Assembly: GCA_021772365.1 (NCBI GenBank)
Contig: JAJFMC010000389.1
Coordinates: forward strand, 1 to 6,850
DNA length: 6,850 nt
Reading direction: 5' to 3'
Source of the DNA: Chlamydiota bacterium
GTDB lineage: Bacteria; Chlamydiota; Chlamydiia; Chlamydiales; Criblamydiaceae
Shown: positions 1 to 5,610 of the stretch, piece after piece
How the letters are laid out: the number at the start of each line of letters is the position of its first letter
Position numbering within the stretch: the stretch's first letter is position 1
Position numbers and translations under genes: made by a program
The notes under the pieces: generated by a model
Told to the model about the DNA's origin: nothing
What the model saw: only the letters and a program-made list of their open reading frames with translations
The model's database searches: none

Positions 1-1
1 G

Positions 2-286
2 CGCCTTCCACATGTTACAGCAATCGCTTTTCCCGGTATGACGAATGAAGCTCTTCTCTATCAGTTAAGTCGCCAGGGTGTCTACGCATGTATCGGTGGT
101 GGCAGCTTTCAGCAAATTGGGTTAGTCTTAGAAAACTGCGGCGTTGACCATCGTATCGCACACTCTGCCATCAGTTTCTCTTTGTCGCGTGAAACCACTG
201 AAGATGAAATTGACCACGCTATTTCTATCATCGTCGATGAAGCAAAAAAATTAAGCAAGCTTTCAACATATTTCTTTAATCAATAG
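2..286 (+). CDS. nifS: Cysteine desulfurase (NifS/IscS family), C-terminal part
   Basis: The frame is open from the first bases, so this is the last 94 residues of a protein whose N terminus and PLP lysine lie outside the window. The family takes sulfur from L-cysteine as an enzyme-bound persulfide and passes it to a scaffold such as NifU/IscU in the cytoplasm. RLPHVTAIAFPG at the left edge and AHSAISFSLSRETTEDEID near the end align well with the C-terminal small domain of IscS. An internal ATG at 38 is not the start, because the homology continues upstream of it. The next gene, a NifU-like protein, begins 7 nt after the TAG and its AGGG Shine-Dalgarno (285-288) overlaps this stop, so the two are translationally linked. 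Oddly, the loop that normally carries the catalytic cysteine (SGSAC in IscS) reads ACIGGGSF here, with a cysteine about three positions earlier. The family is secure; activity as a normal desulfurase is not. Confidence 0.88.
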   Translation, partial: RLPHVTAIAFPGMTNEALLYQLSRQGVYACIGGGSFQQIGLVLENCGVDHRIAHSAISFSLSRETTEDEIDHAISIIVDEAKKLSKLSTYFFNQ

Positions 287-293
287 GGCATAT

Positions 294-1091
294 ATGAGTT
301 TTGATGAAATTGTCGAAGAGTTTCCCTGGTATCGTTACAGTAAAAAACTGCAAGAGAGAATTCTAAAACCTCGCAATGTTGGATTTTTCACAAAAGAAGA
401 GTCCGAGGAACGCGGTGTGAGGCTCGCAGAAGCAGAAGAGGGAACCGTCGACGAAGGAAATGTCGTCAGGCTCTACTGGCTTGTTGACAAAGAGGATGGC
501 GTAATCGTAGACGCTAAATTTCAAGTGTTCGGACAAACTGCGCTCATAGGGGCTGCGGAAGCTGCTTGTGAAGCATGTATCGGGAAAAATTACGACCAAG
601 CATCTAGACTGTCAACAGAACTCATCGACAGAGAACTTCGCGATAAACAAGATAAACCGGCTTTTCCAAACGAAACCTTCCCTCACCTCAACCTCGCTCT
701 GGAAGCGATAGAGACCGCCGCACAGCAATGCACCGACATCCCTCTTCCAACAAGTTATGTCGCCATGCCAACACCCTCACAGTCTGATGGTCCAACAGGA
801 GAGGCTTACCCAGGGTGGGATGAACTCCCGCTAAAAAAGAAAATCGCTGTAATCGAAACCGTCCTAGATGCAGATGTCCGCCCTTACATCGCCCTCGATG
901 CAGGGGGAGTGGAAGTGATTAACCTTCTCAATGACAGAGAGGTAATTATTAGCTATCAAGGGTCATGTACCTCTTGCTACTCTGCGGTGGGAACGACGCT
1001 ATCGTACATCCAACAAACACTAAAAAATAAGGTCCACCCAGACATCAAAGTCACCCCGGATATTGAATTCGATTCTCCCTACCCGACTTGA
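294..1091 (+). CDS. nifU: NifU-like Fe-S scaffold protein with degenerate IscU domain and intact Nfu domain
   Basis: A 265-residue, two-domain protein of the NifU type, which assembles or carries Fe-S clusters using sulfur from the desulfurase encoded just upstream. Residues 10-146 match the IscU fold (PWYRYSKKL at 11-19, FGQTALIGAAEA at 79-90, HLNLALEAIETAAQ at 131-144). Residues 180-255 form an Nfu domain with VRPYIALDAGGVEV (195-208) and the cluster-binding pair C225/C228 in GSCTSC. By my alignment the three IscU cysteine ligands are replaced by Glu54, Gln81 and Leu132. A different CxxC, C92/C95, sits in the following helix. Residues 147-178 are a Pro/Ser/Thr-rich linker. The ATG at 294 is supported by AGGG at 285-288, overlapping the upstream stop. 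The last 12 codons and stop are duplicated at 3628-3669. Local base composition is high (33/60 G+C at 661-720) compared with the glycosyltransferase genes downstream. The N-terminal domain probably no longer holds a cluster in the usual way; the Nfu domain should. Confidence 0.9.
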   Translation: MSFDEIVEEFPWYRYSKKLQERILKPRNVGFFTKEESEERGVRLAEAEEGTVDEGNVVRLYWLVDKEDGVIVDAKFQVFGQTALIGAAEAACEACIGKNYDQASRLSTELIDRELRDKQDKPAFPNETFPHLNLALEAIETAAQQCTDIPLPTSYVAMPTPSQSDGPTGEAYPGWDELPLKKKIAVIETVLDADVRPYIALDAGGVEVINLLNDREVIISYQGSCTSCYSAVGTTLSYIQQTLKNKVHPDIKVTPDIEFDSPYPT

Positions 1092-1092
1092 T
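1051..1092 (+). repeat. Direct repeat copy 1: 3' end of nifU, left border of the glycosyltransferase cassette
   Basis: These 42 bases encode the last 12 nifU residues (TPDIEFDSPYPT) and the stop. They match 3628-3669 at 40 of 42 positions. The two differences, at 1058 and 1085, are third positions of proline codons and leave the protein unchanged. Similarity fades on both sides of the 42 bases. Together the two copies bracket the GT2-GT4 cassette. Confidence 0.9.
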
Positions 1093-1110
1093 TAATATTG
1101 TATATAGTTC

Positions 1111-1149
1111 CTGCTGCTGATATACAGAAATATGCAGTAGCAGTTTTTT
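1111..1149 (+). terminator. Rho-independent terminator or attenuator between nifU and the GT2 gene
   Basis: The left arm at 1111-1119 (CTGCTGCTG) pairs with 1135-1143 (CAGTAGCAG) over nine base pairs including one G-U. ATAT at 1120-1123 and 1130-1133 extends the stem past one bulged G (1134), leaving a six-base loop. Six T follow at 1144-1149. This is the classic layout of an intrinsic terminator in the plus direction, and it lies 19 nt after the nifU stop. Only 14 nt separate the T run from the GT2 start codon, too little for a promoter in between. It must therefore either be read through, act as a leader attenuator, or lie just downstream of the GT operon's transcription start. Confidence 0.75.
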
Positions 1150-1163
1150 AATAGGGGTTGTAG

Positions 1164-2309
1164 ATGATCTTATTGATATTTTGGTTTTTGATTGCCTTAA
1201 TATTATTACCTGGAACAGTCGATTTGATACTGGTGACATTAGGTTCTCTCCTGCCAGAAAAAAAGAATCACAAAAGCGGGGATATCATTCACGGTGTTGT
1301 AGTGATTCCTGCACACAATGAGGAGAAGACCATTGGATCGTGTATAAAGTCTCTTCATAACATGGAGGGAGATATTCATATTGTTGTTGTTGCAGATAAT
1401 TGCGACGATAATACCGCTATGATTGCAAGGTCTATGGGAGCAGAGGTTTTAGAAAGATTTTCTGAAGATGCTAGAGGAAAGCCACATGCTTTGAATTTTG
1501 CCTTTCATCAGCTTTTACAAAGAAATTTTGAGTGGTTCATTGTGGTTGACGCCGACACATCTGTCAATTCTAACTTTCTTAAAGAGATATGTCTTAGTCT
1601 TCAATGCGGAAATAGAGAAGTTATTCAAGGGCGGTACTCGATTCGAAATGCTAGAGAATCAAGGAGAACACGTTTGATGAATGTCGCTTTTCATTCACAG
1701 TATTTGAGAATGAGGGGAAAGAGCAGGTTAGGCTTATCTACAGGTATTCAGGGAAATGGGTTTGTCCTTCACCGACAAGTTATCGAACGAGTTCCAATGA
1801 AAGCCAAGTATATCACTGAAGATTTGGCCTACCATTTGGAATTGGTGATGAGTGGATATACTGTTAATTATTGCGAATCGGCAGAAGTTTTTTCTGATAT
1901 GCCTCTTTCAAAAGAAGGTATTAAGTCGCAAAGATCACGCTGGGAAGGTGGGCGTTTTCGAGTAGTAAGGGATTATTTTCCAAAATTACTCAAAAAGCTG
2001 ATAAGGGGGAATTTATATTGTCTAGAGCCTTTGTTAGACTTGTTGTTACTCCCATTAGGGTATCATATGGTTGGGGTAATAATATTGATCCTCTTAACTG
2101 GTTTCTCTCCACTGTCATTGATTTATCTTATGGTCCCCATTGTTCATGTATTACTGAGTATTTATCTGGGTGGAGGGACGATGAAAGACTTCTTGGTTTT
2201 AGCAACCGCTCCGTATTATATCTTTTGGAAGTTGGTTAATCTTGGCAGTACAATCCATTTTTCTAGAAAAAATACAACCTGGATACGTACTGATAGGGAA
2301 AATGAATAA
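1164..2309 (+). CDS. Membrane glycosyltransferase family 2 protein
   Basis: A 381-residue processive-type GT2 enzyme that would transfer a sugar from a nucleotide-sugar donor at the inner face of the cytoplasmic membrane. A hydrophobic segment at 1-30 anchors the N terminus. The GT-A domain follows, with PAHNEE (49-54), DNCDDNT (78-84), the metal-binding DAD at 129-131, the acidic TED at 218-220 and QRSRW at 256-260, so all catalytic motifs are present. Hydrophobic segments at about 286-311, 313-336 and 342-361 follow, and the end (TTWIRTDR) resembles other members. The ATG at 1164 has AGGGG at 1153-1157 in front at good spacing. It is followed by a GT4 gene on the same strand, and the two form a small operon bounded by the nifU-tail repeats. 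Acceptor and sugar cannot be told from the sequence. A role in surface or membrane glycan synthesis is likely but inferred. Confidence 0.9.
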   Translation: MILLIFWFLIALILLPGTVDLILVTLGSLLPEKKNHKSGDIIHGVVVIPAHNEEKTIGSCIKSLHNMEGDIHIVVVADNCDDNTAMIARSMGAEVLERFSEDARGKPHALNFAFHQLLQRNFEWFIVVDADTSVNSNFLKEICLSLQCGNREVIQGRYSIRNARESRRTRLMNVAFHSQYLRMRGKSRLGLSTGIQGNGFVLHRQVIERVPMKAKYITEDLAYHLELVMSGYTVNYCESAEVFSDMPLSKEGIKSQRSRWEGGRFRVVRDYFPKLLKKLIRGNLYCLEPLLDLLLLPLGYHMVGVIILILLTGFSPLSLIYLMVPIVHVLLSIYLGGGTMKDFLVLATAPYYIFWKLVNLGSTIHFSRKNTTWIRTDRENE

Positions 2310-2383
2310 TACACACAAAAAAGTTGAAAATTTGTTTTTTTACAAAGAGAAAGCCCGAATCTTCAACTCTTGTAAGGGAGATC

Positions 2384-3601
2384 ATGGAAAATAGTAAAAC
2401 GCCTAGTCAAAGTATAAAAGTTGGATATTTAGTTAGTGAATACCCTGCAGTATCCCATACATTTATCTTAAGGGAAATTAAAGCTTTGAGAGCACATGGG
2501 TTTCAGGTTTTTACTGCATCAATCAATAAGCCAAAGATTAATTTTGAAATTGAAGAAGAAAAACGTACGTTTTACATAAAATCACATGGATCAATATCCT
2601 GTCTTCGTTGTTTATTTAAATTTTTTTTTAGTAGCCCTTTTAAGCTGCTATCGAGTATCCGTCGAACCTTCAGTTTAGGAATGAAAAACCGCTTGTTGTA
2701 CCACTTTTTCTATTGGGCTGAAGCATTATTGCTTGCCGAATGGCTAGAAATAAATAAAATTTCTCATCTGCACGTGCACTTCATAAATCCTTCCTCAACA
2801 GTTGCATTGATTGCTAGTGAGCTAACACAGATTTCCCTGTCATTTACTGTTCATGGTCCCGATTCTTTTAAGGAATGTGCTAAAAATCTTTTCAGCGAAA
2901 AAGTAGCTACCGCAAAATTTGTTGTATGTATCAGCGATTATGCAAAGAGTCAAGTCATGAATTTAACTTCACCTAAGGACTGGGCAAAACTTAATGTAAT
3001 CAGACTAGGAGTCGATACGGACCTGTATTCGCCAAAAATATTTCGAAAAGATCCTGAGCGTTTTGAGCTACTTTGTGTGGGACGACTTACACCGGCCAAA
3101 GCGCAGCATCTCGTGATTGAAGCACTGGATAGGTTCAGGGAAGAATATGATAACTTTCACATGACTTTTGTTGGTGGAGGTCCTGATTTTGAGAGCTTAA
3201 ACGATTTGGTTTCCGAGAAGGGATTGAGCGAGTACGTGACTTTTACAGGCCCATTAAGTGAGGATGATACTAGGCTGCGATTTCAAGAATCAGATGTTTT
3301 TCTGTTGCCAAGTTTTGCGGAAGGATTGCCTGTGGTTTTGATGGAAGCGATGTCAACAGGTTTACCATGTATCACGACATATGTTGCAGGTATTCCAGAG
3401 TTGGTGGAGGATGGAAAAAATGGAGTATTGGTTTACCCTGGAAATGTTGAAGAAATTGTAAAAGGATTAAAAACGTTAGTTTCTAACTCTGAAAAAAGAG
3501 CTCGGCTTGGTACAACGGCAAGAAAGAAAGTTACAGAGCAATATTCTATAACAGTAAACACAGAAACACTGGCAAAGTATTTCAAAGAGCAGTTGCAATA
3601 G
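2384..3601 (+). CDS. Glycosyltransferase family 4 (GT-B fold) protein
   Basis: I start the gene at the ATG of 2384, giving 405 residues, because it has AAGGGAG at 2374-2380 and conserved sequence begins a few residues later. A TTG at 2324 in the same frame would add 20 residues with no supporting motif. Residues 11-31 (VGYLVSEYPAVSHTFILRE) match the N terminus of the colanic acid/exopolysaccharide-type GT4 enzymes. Later motifs are VHGPDSF (156-162), RLGVDTDLY (207-215), VGRLTPAKA (232-240), VGGGPD (263-268) and the retaining-enzyme E-x7-E at E313/E321 (EGLPVVLMEAM). There is no membrane segment, so it should act in the cytoplasm or peripherally at the membrane. It follows the GT2 gene by 74 nt and ends 26 nt before the second nifU-tail repeat. 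Base composition is low (17/60 G+C at 2581-2640), unlike nifU. Donor and acceptor are unknown. Confidence 0.9.
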   Translation: MENSKTPSQSIKVGYLVSEYPAVSHTFILREIKALRAHGFQVFTASINKPKINFEIEEEKRTFYIKSHGSISCLRCLFKFFFSSPFKLLSSIRRTFSLGMKNRLLYHFFYWAEALLLAEWLEINKISHLHVHFINPSSTVALIASELTQISLSFTVHGPDSFKECAKNLFSEKVATAKFVVCISDYAKSQVMNLTSPKDWAKLNVIRLGVDTDLYSPKIFRKDPERFELLCVGRLTPAKAQHLVIEALDRFREEYDNFHMTFVGGGPDFESLNDLVSEKGLSEYVTFTGPLSEDDTRLRFQESDVFLLPSFAEGLPVVLMEAMSTGLPCITTYVAGIPELVEDGKNGVLVYPGNVEEIVKGLKTLVSNSEKRARLGTTARKKVTEQYSITVNTETLAKYFKEQLQ

Positions 3602-3627
3602 TATACACATACACTCAGGTACCGCTT

Positions 3628-3669
3628 TCACCCCCGATATTGAATTCGATTCTCCCTACCCAACTTGAT
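3628..3669 (+). repeat. Direct repeat copy 2: displaced 3' end of nifU
   Basis: This partner of 1051-1092 has 40 of 42 bases identical. It retains the coding sense for TPDIEFDSPYPT and the TGA (3666-3668), but has no upstream nifU sequence in frame. The preceding 26 bases after the GT4 stop resemble nothing in nifU. On the minus strand it also supplies the TAG (3656-3658) that ends the open stretch 3659-3919. It is best read as a gene fragment left by rearrangement and not as part of a functional gene on the plus strand. Confidence 0.88.
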
Positions 3670-3919
3670 CATTTTGTTTTTCTCTCTTTATTTGATCTTG
3701 CCTTCTTTGATTGCCTAGCTTGATTTCGCGTTTTTCATCTTTTTTTGCTTGTTGGTCTGCTAATAAGGTAGGAGAGCTGCTTCCAACTGCAAAAGTTGTA
3801 GGTGTGAAGCCTCTGGTCCATCTTCTCTCTCTATAGTTAGTTTCTGTTTTACGGTCGCTTGCTCTAGTTTCATCAGTTTTTTGTGGGCCTCTTACAGCGT
3901 ATTGACCATCGGATTTAAC
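3656..3919 (-). pseudogene. Open stretch without a start codon; possible decayed C-terminal extension of the proline-rich gene
   Basis: Reading the minus strand, 87 codons without a stop run from 3919 to 3659 and end at TAG 3656-3658, inside the second nifU-tail repeat. There is no in-frame ATG, GTG or TTG. The predicted peptide is rich in charged and polar residues (for example YRERRWTRGFTPTTFAVGSS, later KKDEKREIKLGNQRRQDQ) and looks like real coding sequence. It is in the same frame as the 252-residue gene upstream, separated only by that gene's TAG (3929-3931), two lysine codons and a TAA (3920-3922). It could be a C-terminal part cut off by stop mutations, the remains of a separate gene that lost its start, or chance. 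A 37-codon ATG frame in another phase (3873 down to 3760) looks less protein-like. Apart from the repeat copy, nothing else is seen in the 327-base gap 3602-3928. Confidence 0.45.
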
Positions 3920-3928
3920 TTATTTTTT

Positions 3929-4687
3929 CTATTTTTTATCCACAGTTTTTTTCTTGCTTAAAGGAGTTGTTATTCCACTCCAAGCTTCATTGAACATAGT
4001 TGACTGTCCTTCGGTCATCTCATTAAGTTCGAGGCCAGGGACCTCTGGATTCCTCAGAATACTGGTAAATCGGTTCATGTTTTGGTTTAGTCTGTCAGAT
4101 AGGTCAGGGGAGAGATCATCATACGTTTCGAACAGCTGTCGATCCGGGTCTGCATCGAATTTTGCTTGTAGATCTGCTATTATTGCACGGGCCTCTGGGC
4201 TACCCCCTACTGTGATATTTGTTTGACCATGACCAAGTATGTACCTACCTTCTTTTTTTGCTAACTCTATTTCTTTGCTTTTAGCATCATCTTGACTCAT
4301 GATTGTGGTCATGTCATCTTGGTTACCTACCCAAATAAGCTTTGACTCTTCACCTACTGACTTTTTAGATATAAAGAAAGCAAAAGCATTTCTGTCACCT
4401 TCAATATTAGCTTTGAGAACTTCATCGGTATTTGTTGGGGGATTGGTTTTTTTTATACCAACTGGAGAGGGTGGTGGTGGCGCTTTTGTACCTCTTGGAA
4501 GAGCGCTAGTATCAACAGTTCCCTGAAAACTTTCACTACTCCCTGAAGTGACTTCGATTACAGCATCCATTGCTTTTTGCACTGATGGCGGTGGTGGCTC
4601 TGACGTTTCAGGAGATAGTGAGTCTCCTGTAATCTTGTCGTCTGGCTGCAGTATACCTTTATCGTCTGGTTGACCTACTGTACCCAT
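3929..4687 (-). CDS. Proline-rich orphan protein, 252 residues, possibly secreted
   Basis: I do not recognise this protein. It starts at an ATG preceded by AGAGAGG (4694-4700 on the minus strand) with 6 nt spacing, so it is a real gene. The first 90 residues are low in order-forming residues. They hold a doubled QPDDK (6-10 and 14-18) and two proline clusters, PPPPS at 31-35 and PPPPSP at 70-75. Residues 95-160 look like a small folded domain (FAFFISKKS, KLIWVGNQDD, EGRYILGHGQTNITVGG). Residues 164-236 are predicted mostly helical (EARAIIADLQAKF, RLNQNMNRFTSILRN), and the end is lysine-rich. There is no Sec signal peptide and no membrane segment. A disordered, Pro/Ser-rich N terminus is common in proteins exported by type III secretion, so an effector is possible, but that is a guess. 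It follows birA by 110 nt and probably has its own promoter. The same frame stays open beyond the stop at 3659-3919. Confidence 0.75.
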   Translation of the reverse strand: MGTVGQPDDKGILQPDDKITGDSLSPETSEPPPPSVQKAMDAVIEVTSGSSESFQGTVDTSALPRGTKAPPPPSPVGIKKTNPPTNTDEVLKANIEGDRNAFAFFISKKSVGEESKLIWVGNQDDMTTIMSQDDAKSKEIELAKKEGRYILGHGQTNITVGGSPEARAIIADLQAKFDADPDRQLFETYDDLSPDLSDRLNQNMNRFTSILRNPEVPGLELNEMTEGQSTMFNEAWSGITTPLSKKKTVDKK

Positions 4688-4724
4688 CTTTAGCCTCTCT
4701 TGTTGTGTATACCTTATAATCTAT

Positions 4725-4730
4725 ATTATA
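4725..4730 (-). promoter_or_regulatory. Candidate -10 element for the proline-rich orphan gene
   Basis: On the minus strand a perfect TATAAT lies at 4730-4725, in a very AT-rich stretch about 38 bases before the start codon at 4687. I see no convincing -35 hexamer at 16-18 nt spacing. The sequence there (ATACCA or TACCAA) is poor. The position between birA and this gene makes an independent promoter plausible. Confidence 0.3.
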
Positions 4731-4767
4731 ATATTTTTTTACTTAATTGGTATAGTTGAAAGTGAGT

Positions 4768-4792
4768 AAAGATGAGTTTTAACAACATCTTT
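4768..4792 (-). terminator. Hairpin after birA, weak terminator candidate
   Basis: AAAGATG at 4768-4774 is complementary to CATCTTT at 4786-4792, with GTT/AAC able to pair inside across a bulge. It begins 6 bases past the birA stop on the minus strand. No clear T run follows on either strand, so it may stabilise the birA mRNA end or be a weak terminator. The call rests on the hairpin alone. Confidence 0.3.
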
Positions 4793-4797
4793 GTTAG

Positions 4798-5526
4798 TTA
4801 AATAATTTCCCCGTAATGGTAGGTCTTCTTCTCCCCACTATCTAGCAGTAGGGTCAAAGATCCATCAGAATTCAACGATTCAAATTCTCCTTTAGTCACT
4901 TGGTCTTGGTGGTGGAAGTGAAAGATCTTAGGTTTATAGATTTTTGCACGAAAAGCTTCGCAAAATCGATCAAACCCCTCATCCATAAATGTGGACAGGG
5001 AGTCTAAAAAACGCTCCTCTAGAAGAATTTTGATGGAGTCATAGTGATGCTTTTGCCCGCTTTCAATGAGAAGTGAGGTTGCGTTAGGCACAGCCTCTTG
5101 GATCACCTCATCGGACATGTTGATATTCAAGCCAAGGCCCACTGCTATGAAGCGTTGGTCGCCTATTGGCCTTGTTTCACAGAGAATCCCTCCAACTTTC
5201 TTACCTCCAATGACGATATCATTCGGCCATTTTAACTGTGCTTCGATGCCTAATTCATGGATGACTTCGGCAGTGGCCAGAGCGAGAATTTGGGGGATGT
5301 TGGAAACGTTGATTTGTCCCTCATCAACAAATAGTCCAAAGGTTATATAGAGATTCATTCCCGCAGGGGATTCCCATACACGGTTTAATCGGCCTCGACC
5401 CGCAGACTGTTCTTCTGTCGTGATGATCGTTATTGCTTCGCGATCGAAGGTTGCAGTATTTTGCAGGGCCCATGTGTTTGTTGAATAGATAGATTTAAAG
5501 TGGTGATGATCGATTTTTTTTTTCAT
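4798..5526 (-). CDS. birA: Biotin--[acetyl-CoA-carboxylase] ligase, monofunctional
   Basis: A cytoplasmic enzyme of 242 residues that activates biotin with ATP to biotinyl-5'-AMP and transfers it to the lysine of the biotin carboxyl carrier protein (AccB) for fatty acid synthesis. The biotin protein ligase domain is complete: STNTWA (15-20), the biotinyl-AMP loop EEQSAGRGRLNRVW (38-51), AGMNLYIT (55-62), KWPND (99-103), KVGGILCE with the catalytic-site lysine at 110, and GLGLNIN (130-136). A short C-terminal SH3-like domain follows (about 195-242). There is no N-terminal helix-turn-helix, so it cannot act as the biotin-operon repressor as the E. coli protein does. The ATG at 5526 is followed by AAAAAAAAA codons; the Shine-Dalgarno is weak (ACGGA about 8 bases upstream). 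It lies 84 nt after the small proline-rich gene on the same strand and could be co-transcribed with it. Confidence 0.95.
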   Translation of the reverse strand: MKKKIDHHHFKSIYSTNTWALQNTATFDREAITIITTEEQSAGRGRLNRVWESPAGMNLYITFGLFVDEGQINVSNIPQILALATAEVIHELGIEAQLKWPNDIVIGGKKVGGILCETRPIGDQRFIAVGLGLNINMSDEVIQEAVPNATSLLIESGQKHHYDSIKILLEERFLDSLSTFMDEGFDRFCEAFRAKIYKPKIFHFHHQDQVTKGEFESLNSDGSLTLLLDSGEKKTYHYGEII

Positions 5527-5610
5527 AATATTGTCCGTAAACGATTAGTTATTAATAATATCTATCGTATTTCGATTTTTTTTACGAGCAAAAAGTTATG
5601 GGAGCTGGGT

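Larger units (their letters stand above)
1093..3627 (+). other. Putative inserted glycosyltransferase cassette between nifU-tail repeats
   Basis: About 2.5 kb containing the terminator-like hairpin, the GT2 gene and the GT4 gene. It is bounded by two direct copies of the nifU 3' end. It is visibly more AT-rich than the nifS-nifU region on its left. The arrangement matches an insertion into the 3' end of a gene in which the incoming DNA supplies a new, synonymous gene end and the old end is pushed to the far side. No integrase, transposase or terminal inverted repeat is seen inside, so the mechanism is open. Homologous exchange with a relative having a nifU-GT-GT order, or a local duplication, would also fit. 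Confidence 0.55.

Noticed and set aside
363..599. A 78-codon minus-strand frame opposite nifU.
   Set aside because: It lies entirely within the well-supported nifU gene and shows no recognisable motif or ribosome binding site.
2018..2239. A 73-codon plus-strand frame inside the GT2 gene.
   Set aside because: It is an out-of-phase shadow of the GT2 coding sequence, whose own frame is strongly supported by motifs and membrane segments.
1093..3627. The glycosyltransferase cassette as a classic insertion sequence.
   Set aside because: There is no transposase gene, no terminal inverted repeat and no short target-site duplication; the flanking repeat is a gene end, not a random target.
3670..3760. 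Pyrimidine-rich runs after the second repeat as a terminator for the GT4 gene.
   Set aside because: The T-rich stretches are not preceded by a stable hairpin, and they are the complement of the lysine/glutamine-rich minus-strand frame.
3954..4526. Two plus-strand frames (90 and 75 codons) opposite the proline-rich gene.
   Set aside because: They mirror the minus-strand gene, which has the better ribosome binding site and protein-like composition; neither plus-strand frame has a supporting signal.
5066..5350. A 94-codon plus-strand frame opposite birA.
   Set aside because: birA is unambiguous on the minus strand across this region, so this is an antisense shadow.
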